Source of the DNA: an uncultured Phycisphaerales bacterium
Lineage (GTDB): Bacteria; Planctomycetota; Phycisphaerae; WQYP01
Length of the DNA stretch: 12,202 nt
Assembly (NCBI GenBank): GCA_937901265.1
Contig: CALCHA010000685.1
Coordinates: 1-12,202, forward strand
Direction: 5' to 3'
Positions within the stretch are counted from its first letter, which is position 1. Every line of letters begins with the position of its first letter. Positions 4,775 through 12,202 of the stretch are shown in pieces. The position numbers and the translations under genes are program-made. The notes under the pieces were generated by a model. It worked only from the letters and a program-made list of their open reading frames with translations. It was not told where the DNA came from and ran no database searches.

Positions 4775-7456
4775 TTAACGACGGCGTCGCCCGCGGCCGC
4801 GGCCACGGCTGCCGCGCTTGGCGCGACCAGTGCCATCACCTTCCGGCTGCGGGGCTCCGCTGGGCCGCTCCGGCCCGCGCTTCTGCCGCGCTTCCGCCTT
4901 ACGCTCGCCGCGCTTCGCTTCATTTTTCTTACGCGGGGGCCGCGCCCCCTGCTCATCCGCTCCGGCGCGCGCTTGCCCGGTTTGCGGACGGGCAAGCTTC
5001 CGCGGCTCCATGCGCCGCATCGCCGTATCCCCGCCGATGCTCGAGCCATGCTCCAGCAGCCGCAGATCCAGCTGCCGCGACGACACGTTCACGTTCACGA
5101 TCTGCACCTTCGCCCGATCGCCCAGCGACATACGCCGCCCCGTGCGCTGGCCCCGCAGGACCCCCGCACGCTCATCGAACTGCCAGAAATCGTCCGGAAG
5201 GTCGGCCACGCGAATCATGCCTTCGACGAGGAAGCGCGTCGACTGCACAAACACGCCGAACCCGGTCACCCCGGTGATCACCCCATCAATAACATCGCCA
5301 ATATGCTCCGCCAGCAGCTGCAGCACCTTGAGGGCACGCAGGTCGCGCTCGGCATCGGAGCTGCGCCGTTCGGTGTAGGACAGATGCTTGCCCAGCAACA
5401 GCAGGGTCGAATAGTCCGGCGTGTTTCCCAGCGTCTCGGGCATCATGCCGGCACCCGGCCGCTGACCCGCAAACCCGCTGGTGACCTCGTTGGCCATCGA
5501 CGTGGCTGCCGGGGCCGCCGCCGCGCGTCGCCGTCCGTCGCTCTTTCTGCCCTTGGTGGTAACTTTCTTCGCCAGCACCGCGTCAAAGCAGCGATGGATC
5601 ACAAGATCCGCGTAACGTCGAATCGGGCTGGTGAAGTGGGCATAGTTGTCGCTCGCCAGGGCGTAGTGCCCGATCGGCTGCGGCGAATACTCCGCGCTCG
5701 ACATCGTCTTGAGCACCGCCAGATGCACCGCGTAGGCCACCGGTGTTCCACGAACATCGTCCAGCATCGCCTGCAGCGCCTTGCGGTCCAGCACCTTGGG
5801 CACCTTCCGCCCCGCCGCCAGCATGAACTGCCGCGCCTGCTCCGTGTCCATCACATCGGGATCCGGGTGCACACGCCGCAGCACCGGCAACCCGGCTTTG
5901 GTCAGCCAGCGGCTGACCGCTTCGTTCGCTTCCACCATGAACATTTCGATGATCTTGTGGGTGAACGAGTCATCCTCCGGCTGCGCGTCGATGACGTGCC
6001 CCGACTCGTTGATCACCAGTTCCACTTCCGGAAGGTCCAGGACGATCATCCCCTCCGCCAGACGCCGCTGCCGAATCACCCGCGACAGCCGATCCATCCG
6101 CAGAAGAATCTGCCGCACCTCATCGCTCACGATCGGCACGTTCGGATTCGGCGGCGATTCCAGCAGCCCCTTGGTGTAGGGCTTGCCCTCGCCCTTGGCG
6201 TCATCAATGATCGCCTGCGCCTGCCGGTAGGTCAGCCGCTTCTTGCTGTTGATCAGCGAGTTGGCGAATCGTGTGCCCACCACCCGGCCCTGGGCGTCGT
6301 AACGAATGAACGCCGACTTGCAGAGCCGCGGCTGGTTCTCCTGCAGCGAACACACGCCGTTGGAGAGGATCTCCGGCAGCATCGGAATCACATAGCCGGG
6401 GAAGTAGGTCGAGTTGCCGCGCGTGCGGGCCTCGATGTCCATCGGCGCTTCCACGTTCACGAAGCTCGAGACGTCAGCGATGTGCACGCCGAGCTCCCAC
6501 GCCGCCCCGCCGCCGCTGCCCGCCGTGGCGGACTCCATGAGCTGTTCCACGTCGGCGTCGGCCTCCGCGGCACCATCGGCGGGGAGGTCGTCAAACTTCG
6601 CGGACCCCTTCAGATATTTGAGCGAGATCGCGTCGTCAAAATCGCGTGCATCGTCCGGGTCAATGGTGACGATCAGCTCCTCCCGCAAGTCCTCGCGGCC
6701 GCCGGTGAGACGCGCCTCGGCGTCGTAGGTTCGCGCCGCCTGCCGCGCCTGATCGAGGACCGCCTCGGGAAATTCCCGCGGCAGGTCGTACTGCCGGATC
6801 ACGCTCTGCAGCTCGACCTCCGGCTCGCCCTTGGTCCCCAGAATTTCCGTGATGACCCCCTGGGCCAGCTCGTTGCCCAGCGGATATTTCAGCAGCTCGA
6901 CGACGACCTTGTCGTTCTCCGCGCCGTTCTTGGCCCCCACGTCGCCCACCTCAATGGCCGAGCGGAACACCTTGCCGTCGGGCATCACCACCCAGCGGTC
7001 ATTCTGCCGGGTGAGAGTTCCCACCACCTTGTTGGTGGCGCGCTTCAGCACTTCGATCACGCGGCCAAAGATGTTCTTTTTGTCGCGCGTGTCGTACTTG
7101 TCGCGCACGATGACCTTCGCGGTCACGGTGTCGCCGCTGACGGCATCGAGGTTCTCCCCGATCGGAATGAACAGATCGCCATGGGCGTTGGGCTGCTCGG
7201 GGAGGATGAAGCCGAACCCGCCTCGGGTCTGTCGATAGATCCCCGTGACCGTGCTGCCCATGGCCGGCAGGCGGAGGCTGCGGTCCTCGCCCAGGACCAG
7301 GCGCCCGGCGGCGGCGAGCTCGTCAACGGCTTTCTCAAAGACCGGCCGATCGTCCGGTAAAATATTCAGGCGCTCGGCCATATCGTGGGAACGCAGCGGC
7401 TCCCCCGTGTGGCTTGAAAGCATGCTGATGATCGGTTCGTGAAACTGTTGGGTCAA
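4775..7456 (-). CDS. rnr: Ribonuclease R (RNase II/RNB family 3'-5' exoribonuclease)
   Basis: The 893-aa enzyme degrades structured RNA processively from the 3' end in the cytoplasm. In order it shows an N-terminal helical winged-type region (about 1-60), cold-shock-like OB regions (about 65-210, including RGGFGFILPE), and the RNB catalytic motif TIDPDDARDFDDAIS (264-278) with its metal-binding aspartates. Further along are HIADVSSFV, NYAHFTSPIRRYADLVIHR (604-622), and an S1 domain (about 719-802, VITGVTGFGVFVQS). The C-terminal 90 residues are Arg/Lys-rich, as in other RNase R tails. Two extra segments interrupt the core (see findings). I choose TTG 7456 because AAGGAG at 7465-7470 is 8 nt upstream; an ATG at 7464 is out of frame and stops after three codons. 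Starting instead from TTG 7495 would add a glycine-rich stretch with no ribosome site. Confidence 0.93.
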   Translation of the reverse strand: MTQQFHEPIISMLSSHTGEPLRSHDMAERLNILPDDRPVFEKAVDELAAAGRLVLGEDRSLRLPAMGSTVTGIYRQTRGGFGFILPEQPNAHGDLFIPIGENLDAVSGDTVTAKVIVRDKYDTRDKKNIFGRVIEVLKRATNKVVGTLTRQNDRWVVMPDGKVFRSAIEVGDVGAKNGAENDKVVVELLKYPLGNELAQGVITEILGTKGEPEVELQSVIRQYDLPREFPEAVLDQARQAARTYDAEARLTGGREDLREELIVTIDPDDARDFDDAISLKYLKGSAKFDDLPADGAAEADADVEQLMESATAGSGGGAAWELGVHIADVSSFVNVEAPMDIEARTRGNSTYFPGYVIPMLPEILSNGVCSLQENQPRLCKSAFIRYDAQGRVVGTRFANSLINSKKRLTYRQAQAIIDDAKGEGKPYTKGLLESPPNPNVPIVSDEVRQILLRMDRLSRVIRQRRLAEGMIVLDLPEVELVINESGHVIDAQPEDDSFTHKIIEMFMVEANEAVSRWLTKAGLPVLRRVHPDPDVMDTEQARQFMLAAGRKVPKVLDRKALQAMLDDVRGTPVAYAVHLAVLKTMSSAEYSPQPIGHYALASDNYAHFTSPIRRYADLVIHRCFDAVLAKKVTTKGRKSDGRRRAAAAPAATSMANEVTSGFAGQRPGAGMMPETLGNTPDYSTLLLLGKHLSYTERRSSDAERDLRALKVLQLLAEHIGDVIDGVITGVTGFGVFVQSTRFLVEGMIRVADLPDDFWQFDERAGVLRGQRTGRRMSLGDRAKVQIVNVNVSSRQLDLRLLEHGSSIGGDTAMRRMEPRKLARPQTGQARAGADEQGARPPRKKNEAKRGERKAEARQKRGPERPSGAPQPEGDGTGRAKRGSRGRGRGRRRR

Positions 7457-7518
7457 AATCCCATCTCCTTGGCCCCCGCCGCTCCCGGCAAACAATGCCA
7501 GCGCGGCGTGACGCCATT

Positions 7519-7545
7519 AGTATAACCGAGTTTGATTTTTGTAAA
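7519..7545 (-). promoter_or_regulatory. Promoter for RNase R, proximal
   Basis: On the minus strand TTTACA (7540-7545) precedes TATACT (7519-7524) with a 15-base gap; taking TACTAA (7517-7522) as the -10 gives 17 bases. It lies in an AT-rich island about 55 bases upstream of the chosen TTG start and is the best promoter-like site in the minus-strand block. Confidence 0.5.
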
Positions 7546-7613
7546 TGGGAACGTCGACCGGAAACCCCAAAACCCCCGACACTCCCCGCCCCCAAATTCG
7601 GAAACGTTGAGCA

Positions 7614-7643
7614 ACTATACCCTGCCGAAGCGCCAATAGCCAA
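7614..7643 (-). promoter_or_regulatory. Promoter for RNase R, distal candidate
   Basis: On the minus strand TTGGCT (7638-7643) and TATAGT (7614-7619) are 18 bases apart. It lies about 95 bases upstream of the proximal candidate in the gap between the amidase and RNase R genes. Two sites would allow RNase R to be transcribed under two conditions; assigned by eye only. Confidence 0.35.
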
Positions 7644-7708
7644 CGCAAAACCGAAATTTGGCCATTGCGCCGCGCGCTGTGCCGGCCATTCCCCGCCGAA
7701 CGCCGCCC

Positions 7709-8476
7709 TCAAATCAGCTTCTGCTTGCGGATCGCCACCATATAGGGCTGCATGTTCGTCCCGGGGCATTCCGTGGAAACGAATTCCTGGTGCGTCTTGA
7801 CCTTGGCGATCGGGAGATTGTACTGCTTGCGCAGCAGCGCCCCGAAGACCTTGACCTTGTCCTTCTGCGGCTGGGTCATGCTCTGCAGGTCGAAGTTGCC
7901 CAGCACCACCACGCCGATGTTGTGCTCATTGTTGTTCCGCACATGCTGGCCCTGGTAACGCAGCGAGCGCAGCTGCCAGACGCGGCCGCTGCGGTCAATG
8001 GCGAAGTGGTAGCCGATGTCCTGGAAATTGCGCGAGCGGTGGTACTCGCGGACATACTCCAGATGCTGCGCCGTCTCGCCAAAGTCGTTGGTCAAAAAGG
8101 GTTTAGGATCGCCAGAATGGTGAAACGTGATCCAGGTGACGCCGTTCATCGGATCGACGCGCCCCAGGTCCGGGCCGGCCTTGGCCCACATCGACCGCGG
8201 CAGGATGCCATAGGCATTCGTCGGCTCCTTCGCCGTCACCGGCGGGGGCAGCGGCCGCGTCGGCACGGGGGGGGCAGCCTCCGTGTCGGGCACCATCGAC
8301 CGCCCCGCCAGTGGGCCCAGGGGGCTGGGCAAATCGGACACCACCGGCCCCGAGGCCATTTCGCAGCCCGGCAGCAAGGCCACCGCACCGCCCACCGCCA
8401 TCGTCCCCAGAAATAGCCGGCGGGAGACCGCGGGAAGGGTTGCGGGATGATCCTTGCGGTGGCGGTGGTTGCTCAC
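7709..8476 (-). CDS. Tat-exported lipoprotein N-acetylmuramoyl-L-alanine amidase (Amidase_2)
   Basis: The 255-aa protein cleaves the amide bond between muramic acid and the stem peptide of peptidoglycan, or of imported fragments. The signal has a twin-arginine motif SRRLFLG (18-24), a hydrophobic core, and a lipobox LLPGC with C38, so it is probably a Tat-dependent lipoprotein. A proline-rich linker runs to about residue 85. The catalytic domain shows TFHHSG (117-122; H119 the first zinc ligand), GYHF (155-158; catalytic Y156), NIGVVVLGNFD (186-196), and KTHQEF/TECPG (227-239) with H229 and C237 as the other zinc ligands. GTG 8476 is chosen since an AAAGG site lies 6 nt upstream; the frame upstream is a proline run. 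A 175-nt gap separates it from the upstream gene, but I see no convincing promoter there. Confidence 0.85.
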   Translation of the reverse strand: MSNHRHRKDHPATLPAVSRRLFLGTMAVGGAVALLPGCEMASGPVVSDLPSPLGPLAGRSMVPDTEAAPPVPTRPLPPPVTAKEPTNAYGILPRSMWAKAGPDLGRVDPMNGVTWITFHHSGDPKPFLTNDFGETAQHLEYVREYHRSRNFQDIGYHFAIDRSGRVWQLRSLRYQGQHVRNNNEHNIGVVVLGNFDLQSMTQPQKDKVKVFGALLRKQYNLPIAKVKTHQEFVSTECPGTNMQPYMVAIRKQKLI

Positions 8477-8651
8477 ATCTGGCCTTTCTGACGGGGGTGG
8501 GGGGGGTAGGTCCAATAACCTTGTATCGGCAACCGGTGCTTCGGCGCTCGAAAAAACTCACGACGCATTACTACCGTTTTCCGTGCCTGATGAAAAGGAA
8601 AAGCCACACCCAAAATGCATTAAAAATGATTCCTCCCCCGCGAAGCCCCCT

Positions 8652-9815
8652 TCATTCCGTCTGCGGGGCGGACTGGAGAATCGCCGCCAGCGGGTCTGGC
8701 CCCCGAAGAGCGGCGGCAGCATCGGAGGAGAGCACCCGGCGCAGCGCCGGGGCGAGGAGCGCCAGCGCCGTGTCGTCCGCGAATTCCGCCGCCAGATGGC
8801 CCAGCAGTTGATACACCCGCTGCCGGGTCACCCCCACGGGGGCGGCCATGAGATCGATGGCGGTCCACGCGGTATGGGCCGCGACGCGCTGCCGCAGGTC
8901 CGCATCCTCGACCGCGGCGGCGAGATCGCCCGGCTCCCGCAGATAAGCGCCCTCCGGCGTCATCACGCCGAAGCGGATGCCTTGCGTCTGGAGAAAGCCC
9001 GCCCCCCCGCGTTCAGAACTTACGGCACAAAAATCGCCCCCCGGCCCCGCCGGCATCAGCGGCAGGGCGACCCCCCACGCCGCCTGCACCCTGGCGGCAA
9101 GCCCCCGGGTTCCCAGGTCGCCCACGGGCTCGCGCCGGTTCTGCAGGATCACCAGGGAGTGGACAGGCCCAGTGACGACCTCGCGCGCGGGGCGACGGCG
9201 CAGCAGCCGCCGCACCTCTTCATCAAACACAATCACATGCCGCGTCGCCGGGCGCACCACCGCGAGCACGTCCTCGCCGGCCAGTTCCGCCGCCAGCTTT
9301 CCGATGAGGTCCAGCGCTGCCGTCAGCTCCATCAGCGGACCGGGAAAGGCCAGATCGATGCTGATCCAGGCACGGTGCTTCTGCCACGCGGAGAGCAATT
9401 CCGGCGGGGTGTCGTCGCCGACGTACCAATCCCGGTCCTGTTTGTAGGGTTCGGCCAGGCTGACGATGGTGAAGAGGGTGCCCTTGAAGCTGACGGTGCA
9501 GAGCTGCTCGGTCTGGCCGAAGACCCAGTGAGATTCAGCGGTTTCATCATCGGAGAGGGCCTCGACGCCCCAGGCGTGGCGGATAGCGGTTGCAACGAGT
9601 TCCCGCGACAGCGGGTGCGGGGCAGCCGAAAGCAGCACCAGCGATGTCGGCGGCATGCGCGATTTGGAGGCGGCGCGGGTGGCCTCAGCGCCCTGGGCCG
9701 GCAGTCCCACTTCTCGGCGGCCGCGCGAAACGACGTGGCGTTTGATCGCATACCAGAGCCAGACGAACAGGCCGGCGACCAGGGTGATGCCCAGGACCAT
9801 CCACAGCGTGTCCAT
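8652..9815 (-). CDS. Membrane-anchored protein with two diverged copies of an unknown domain
   Basis: The 387-aa product starts MDTLWMVLGITLVAGLFVWL, a single membrane segment (about 4-24) followed by a basic stretch. The rest is two copies of one domain, about residues 57-205 and 219-371. Matching landmarks are SLVLL/SLVIL near each start, AIRHAWGV/RVQAAWGV, HRAWISIDL/HTAWTAIDL, GKLAAELAGEDVLAV/GHLAAEFADDTALAL, and a closing helix EEVRRLL/PALRRVL. The domain faintly recalls DUF4261-type proteins, but I cannot confirm that. No catalytic motif stands out. The ATG follows the GH74 stop by 3 nt, so expression is likely coupled to that gene; whether the functions are linked is unknown. Confidence 0.75.
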   Translation of the reverse strand: MDTLWMVLGITLVAGLFVWLWYAIKRHVVSRGRREVGLPAQGAEATRAASKSRMPPTSLVLLSAAPHPLSRELVATAIRHAWGVEALSDDETAESHWVFGQTEQLCTVSFKGTLFTIVSLAEPYKQDRDWYVGDDTPPELLSAWQKHRAWISIDLAFPGPLMELTAALDLIGKLAAELAGEDVLAVVRPATRHVIVFDEEVRRLLRRRPAREVVTGPVHSLVILQNRREPVGDLGTRGLAARVQAAWGVALPLMPAGPGGDFCAVSSERGGAGFLQTQGIRFGVMTPEGAYLREPGDLAAAVEDADLRQRVAAHTAWTAIDLMAAPVGVTRQRVYQLLGHLAAEFADDTALALLAPALRRVLSSDAAAALRGPDPLAAILQSAPQTE

Positions 9816-9818
9816 CGG

Positions 9819-12026
9819 TCACCCGCCCGCCGCGTTGTCGAGATCGCCGCAGAGGATGCCCCGGCCGGGCGTGCCGACATAGACCCGGCCGAACAACCGC
9901 GGATCGCCGGTGATGTGGTTGGAATTGGAAAACTGATGCTGCGGATCGCTGATTTCGTTCCAGTGGCCGCCGGCATCGTCAGACCTGAAGATCCCCTCGG
10001 TGCCACGGATTTTGCCGGTGAGGAAAAGCGACGGCCCCGCGCTTCCCTCGGGCCCCTTGCCAAAGCCCAGGCCGCCGACTTCGTCGACGCCGCTGATTTT
10101 TTGAAACGACTTGCCGCCGTCGGAGGAATGTTCAAGTCCGCCGCGGCCGCCGAACCAGAGATCCCCGGTCGTGACGGTGCCCGCGTGCAGGAGCCCGCCG
10201 CCAGAGGCATCGACGGTGCCGCCGGTCGGGGCGAAAGTGCGCCCGCCGTCGCTGCTTGCGAACACCTTGCCGGTGGCGCTTTCGACCACATAGAACACCG
10301 CCGGCTGCACCTTGTCTGCGACGGGTCGCCCGCGCGAGGCACCCCCCAGCCCCTTGCACGCCGCCCAGGTGACGCCGTTGTCGGTTGACCAGGAGATGGC
10401 CGCATCGCGCGCCCCCCACAGGAACGTCTTGCCATCCGCGGAAACCGCGATGGTGCCTCCGCCGCCGGAGTTTCCGGGCTCCGACGGAAAGCTGCGCCAC
10501 CGTTTGCCTCCATCTTCGGAATAGGCCCCATGGCCGCGCCCGGGCGTCCCGTTGCGCAGCGTTCCCACGCGTGCCACGATGTCCCCCGCCTGTCCCGCAT
10601 AATCGATGCTCTCGGTGTTGGTGAAGGGCGGATCCATCTGCTCGGCAGGCGCGGTGTAAAGATCTGTGTGCACGAACCCGCCCACATCCCCCACGCCGCT
10701 GATCAGGCGGGCCCCGGTGGGGGGGCTCACCAGATCCAGGACGACCGTTTCTTCCAGACCCGGGGTGCCCACGCGCCAGTGCGTTCGCTCACCCCGGTCC
10801 GCCGCGGTGGCGTCGAGCGATTCCCAGATCGTCGCCCCCGTGGTGTAAAGCACATGGTTGGCGTCGAAGGGGTCGATCTCGATGTCCCCGATCCAGTGCC
10901 CCGCGTCCGCCGTCGGACGGCCCAGCGTGATCCACGGAGCGGTGCCGGCATCACGAATGCCGGCCTTGGCGATCGCCTTCCAGCGGGCGCCGCCGTCGGT
11001 GGAGCGATAGACGTCGTCGCCGGTGGACCAGCGGTCCATCGTGGAGACCATCACCGTTTGCGGATGCTGGGGATCGACGGCCACCGCGCCGAAGCCGAAG
11101 CGGTTGTTGCCCGCGGGATGCACCGGGCTGACATCGCCCCAGTCGCCGGTGGCGGTGTTGAACTTCCAGATGGCGCCGTTGGTCATGCCGTTGGGTCCCG
11201 GGACATCGCCGCAGGAGACGTAGAGCATGCCGTTGCCGGCCAGGACGCCATGGTTCGGGGCGAGGCCTTCCGGCTGGCCGCTGATTTTCTCCCATGCCGC
11301 GCCGCCGTCGGTGGAGCGATAAATGCCGGCTGCCTGCTGCGAAGGACCCGACCCGCTCACGCCGACATAGATCACCCGGCTGGGTTGCCCGGGCGGAGTC
11401 TGGGCGCTGTCCAGCAGCACGAAGGCGATCCCCACGCCGTTGGTTTTACCGCTCACGGGAAAGCTATCAAGTTTCTGCCATTTGGCCCCGTAATCCTCGC
11501 TGCGCCACAGCCCCGCCGCACGCGACCCGAAATAGAGAATGCTGTCCGTGGCCGGATCGACGGCCAGGCGTTCGCCCGCAAAGCGGCCCTCCTCATTGCC
11601 TCCCATCTGAAAGGCCATCTGGGTGCGTGCAAAGGTTTTGCCACCATCGCTGGAGCGCAGGATCGCACCATTGCCCACGAAGGGCCGGACGTAGGTCCCG
11701 CAGGCGAGGTAAATCCGCGCCGGGTCCACCGGGTCGATGGCGGCGCTCTCGACGCCCCACAGGTTCCAGTCCTTGCGGCCGACCCAATCGAGCAGCGGTG
11801 TCCAGCGGCCATTGCCCGCCGCATCCAGATCCCAGCGGTAGGCCCCGCCGATATCAGTCCGCGCCAGCATGAGCCCGCGCTGCGCGGGGGTGGTCACAAT
11901 GCCGGTGGTGAAGCCGCCGCCGCCGATCTCGACATTGCGCCAGCGGTAAGCCTGGTGGGAAACCTGCGCCGCCGCGGTGGCCGCGGGAAGCGCCAGGGCG
12001 GCCAGCAGAAAGAGCAAGGTTTTCAT
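9819..12026 (-). CDS. Secreted GH74 glycoside hydrolase, xyloglucanase-like
   Basis: The 735-aa protein has a signal peptide (MKTLLFLLAALALPAATAAA, likely cut after residue 20) and then the two-propeller architecture of GH74 enzymes, which cleave beta-1,4-glucan backbones, usually xyloglucan. Family landmarks are TDIGGAYRWD (57-66), with the position of the catalytic aspartate at D58, and GDIEIDPFDANHVLYTTGAT (380-399), the segment holding the second catalytic aspartate in characterised members. Nine Asp-box turns of the S-x-D-x-G type are visible, for example at about 125, 176, 238, 342, 503, 547, 591, 634 and 682. Length fits a single-module GH74 without a carbohydrate-binding domain. The start has GGAGGT at 12034-12039, 7 nt upstream, and the ATG overlaps the preceding TPR gene stop by 4 nt (ATGA). 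Exact substrate is inference. Confidence 0.88.
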   Translation of the reverse strand: MKTLLFLLAALALPAATAAAQVSHQAYRWRNVEIGGGGFTTGIVTTPAQRGLMLARTDIGGAYRWDLDAAGNGRWTPLLDWVGRKDWNLWGVESAAIDPVDPARIYLACGTYVRPFVGNGAILRSSDGGKTFARTQMAFQMGGNEEGRFAGERLAVDPATDSILYFGSRAAGLWRSEDYGAKWQKLDSFPVSGKTNGVGIAFVLLDSAQTPPGQPSRVIYVGVSGSGPSQQAAGIYRSTDGGAAWEKISGQPEGLAPNHGVLAGNGMLYVSCGDVPGPNGMTNGAIWKFNTATGDWGDVSPVHPAGNNRFGFGAVAVDPQHPQTVMVSTMDRWSTGDDVYRSTDGGARWKAIAKAGIRDAGTAPWITLGRPTADAGHWIGDIEIDPFDANHVLYTTGATIWESLDATAADRGERTHWRVGTPGLEETVVLDLVSPPTGARLISGVGDVGGFVHTDLYTAPAEQMDPPFTNTESIDYAGQAGDIVARVGTLRNGTPGRGHGAYSEDGGKRWRSFPSEPGNSGGGGTIAVSADGKTFLWGARDAAISWSTDNGVTWAACKGLGGASRGRPVADKVQPAVFYVVESATGKVFASSDGGRTFAPTGGTVDASGGGLLHAGTVTTGDLWFGGRGGLEHSSDGGKSFQKISGVDEVGGLGFGKGPEGSAGPSLFLTGKIRGTEGIFRSDDAGGHWNEISDPQHQFSNSNHITGDPRLFGRVYVGTPGRGILCGDLDNAAGG

Positions 12027-12202
12027 GATGTCGACCTCCGGGTGAGCGGTGTGGCGGCAGGGGCGCTCATGCGCACGTGAATAACCAGGGCCTCGCGGAA
12101 GGCGCGGGAGGCATCGGCAGGGCGGCCCAGCTGCGTGTACAGGCCTACCAGGCGCCGCAACGCGGCCAGCTCCGACCCGCTGTGGCTGCGCTTGCGCGCC
12201 GC
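12023..12202 (-). CDS. C-terminal end of a TPR-containing protein (partial, cut by window edge)
   Basis: Reading inward from the right edge, an open frame of 59 codons ends at TGA 12025-12023. It contains ELAALRRLVGLYTQLGRPAD followed by ASRAFREALVIH, a good tetratricopeptide repeat helix pair with the usual small and aromatic positions. The last 18 residues are a polar, Arg/Thr/Ser-rich tail. The stop overlaps the GH74 start as ATGA, the standard arrangement of coupled genes, so the protein heads the same transcript as GH74. TPR ends like this occur on signalling kinases and scaffold proteins in planctomycetes; which one this is lies outside the window. Confidence 0.6.
   Translation of the reverse strand, partial: AARKRSHSGSELAALRRLVGLYTQLGRPADASRAFREALVIHVRMSAPAATPLTRRSTS

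Noticed and set aside
4765..5049. Extending the first lipoprotein upstream to an earlier start within RNase R
   Set aside because: The upstream part overlaps the RNase R tail in another frame, while the signal peptide and the GGAGG site clearly mark the start at 4761.
4973..7360. A 795-codon open frame on the plus strand opposite RNase R
   Set aside because: It lies fully antisense to a gene with clear RNB and S1 motifs, its translation is rich in His/Arg/Gln/Leu with no domain, and such frames are expected opposite high-GC coding sequence.
8516..8651. Promoter or terminator in the gap between the duplicated-domain gene and the amidase gene
   Set aside because: The minus strand is T-rich in places and a TTTTCA...TAGTAA pair can be drawn, but the match is weak and no hairpin precedes the T-runs.
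8454..10388. A 644-codon plus-strand frame spanning the amidase start, the duplicated-domain gene and the end of GH74
   Set aside because: It crosses several real minus-strand genes and their gaps and has biased composition without recognisable motifs.
10530..12080. A 516-codon plus-strand frame opposite GH74
   Set aside because: It is antisense to a confidently identified GH74 gene, and its Gly/Ala/Arg/His-rich composition reflects the complement of that codon usage.

Overview
The window is high-GC bacterial chromosome with one plus-strand block, one minus-strand block and tight intergenic spacing. The gene set best fits a Planctomycetota lineage, possibly Phycisphaerae: a Hanks-type kinase beside a metallophosphatase, lipoproteins of no known family, RNase R with lineage-specific insertions and a basic tail, a Tat-exported amidase, and a secreted GH74 glycosidase. 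That placement is inference from gene style; no rRNA or other marker is present.

Layout: a 40-aa single-TM protein (12-134, minus) is separated by a gene-free stretch with an inverted repeat from a plus-strand series. That series is an 87-aa membrane-anchored helical protein (422-685), a membrane-anchored protein with the fold pattern of an Amidase_2/PGRP enzyme but without its metal ligands (906-1604), a cytoplasmic Ser/Thr kinase (1937-2899), and, 7 nt later, a divergent calcineurin-like phosphoesterase (2907-3758). A perfect GC-rich hairpin (3766-3785) lies where the two strands converge.

Everything from 3809 to the right edge reads on the minus strand. In transcription order it runs: the C-terminal end of a TPR protein (12023-12202, cut by the window edge), a GH74 xyloglucanase-like enzyme (9819-12026, overlapping the TPR gene by 4 nt), a membrane-anchored protein made of two diverged copies of one unknown domain (8652-9815, 3 nt after GH74), and a Tat-type lipoprotein amidase with intact zinc ligands (7709-8476). 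After a 252-nt gap with two promoter-like sites come RNase R (4775-7456, TTG start) and two small lipoproteins (4255-4761 and 3809-4252) in a tightly packed run.

Functionally, the window mixes envelope genes (active amidase, inactive amidase-like protein, lipoproteins, small membrane proteins), secreted polysaccharide degradation (GH74), RNA turnover (RNase R), and a likely reversible-phosphorylation pair. The observations most worth following are the amidase-like pseudoenzyme, the kinase/variant-phosphatase pair, and the duplicated-domain membrane protein coupled to GH74. I see no tRNA, rRNA, CRISPR array, insertion sequence or phage gene.
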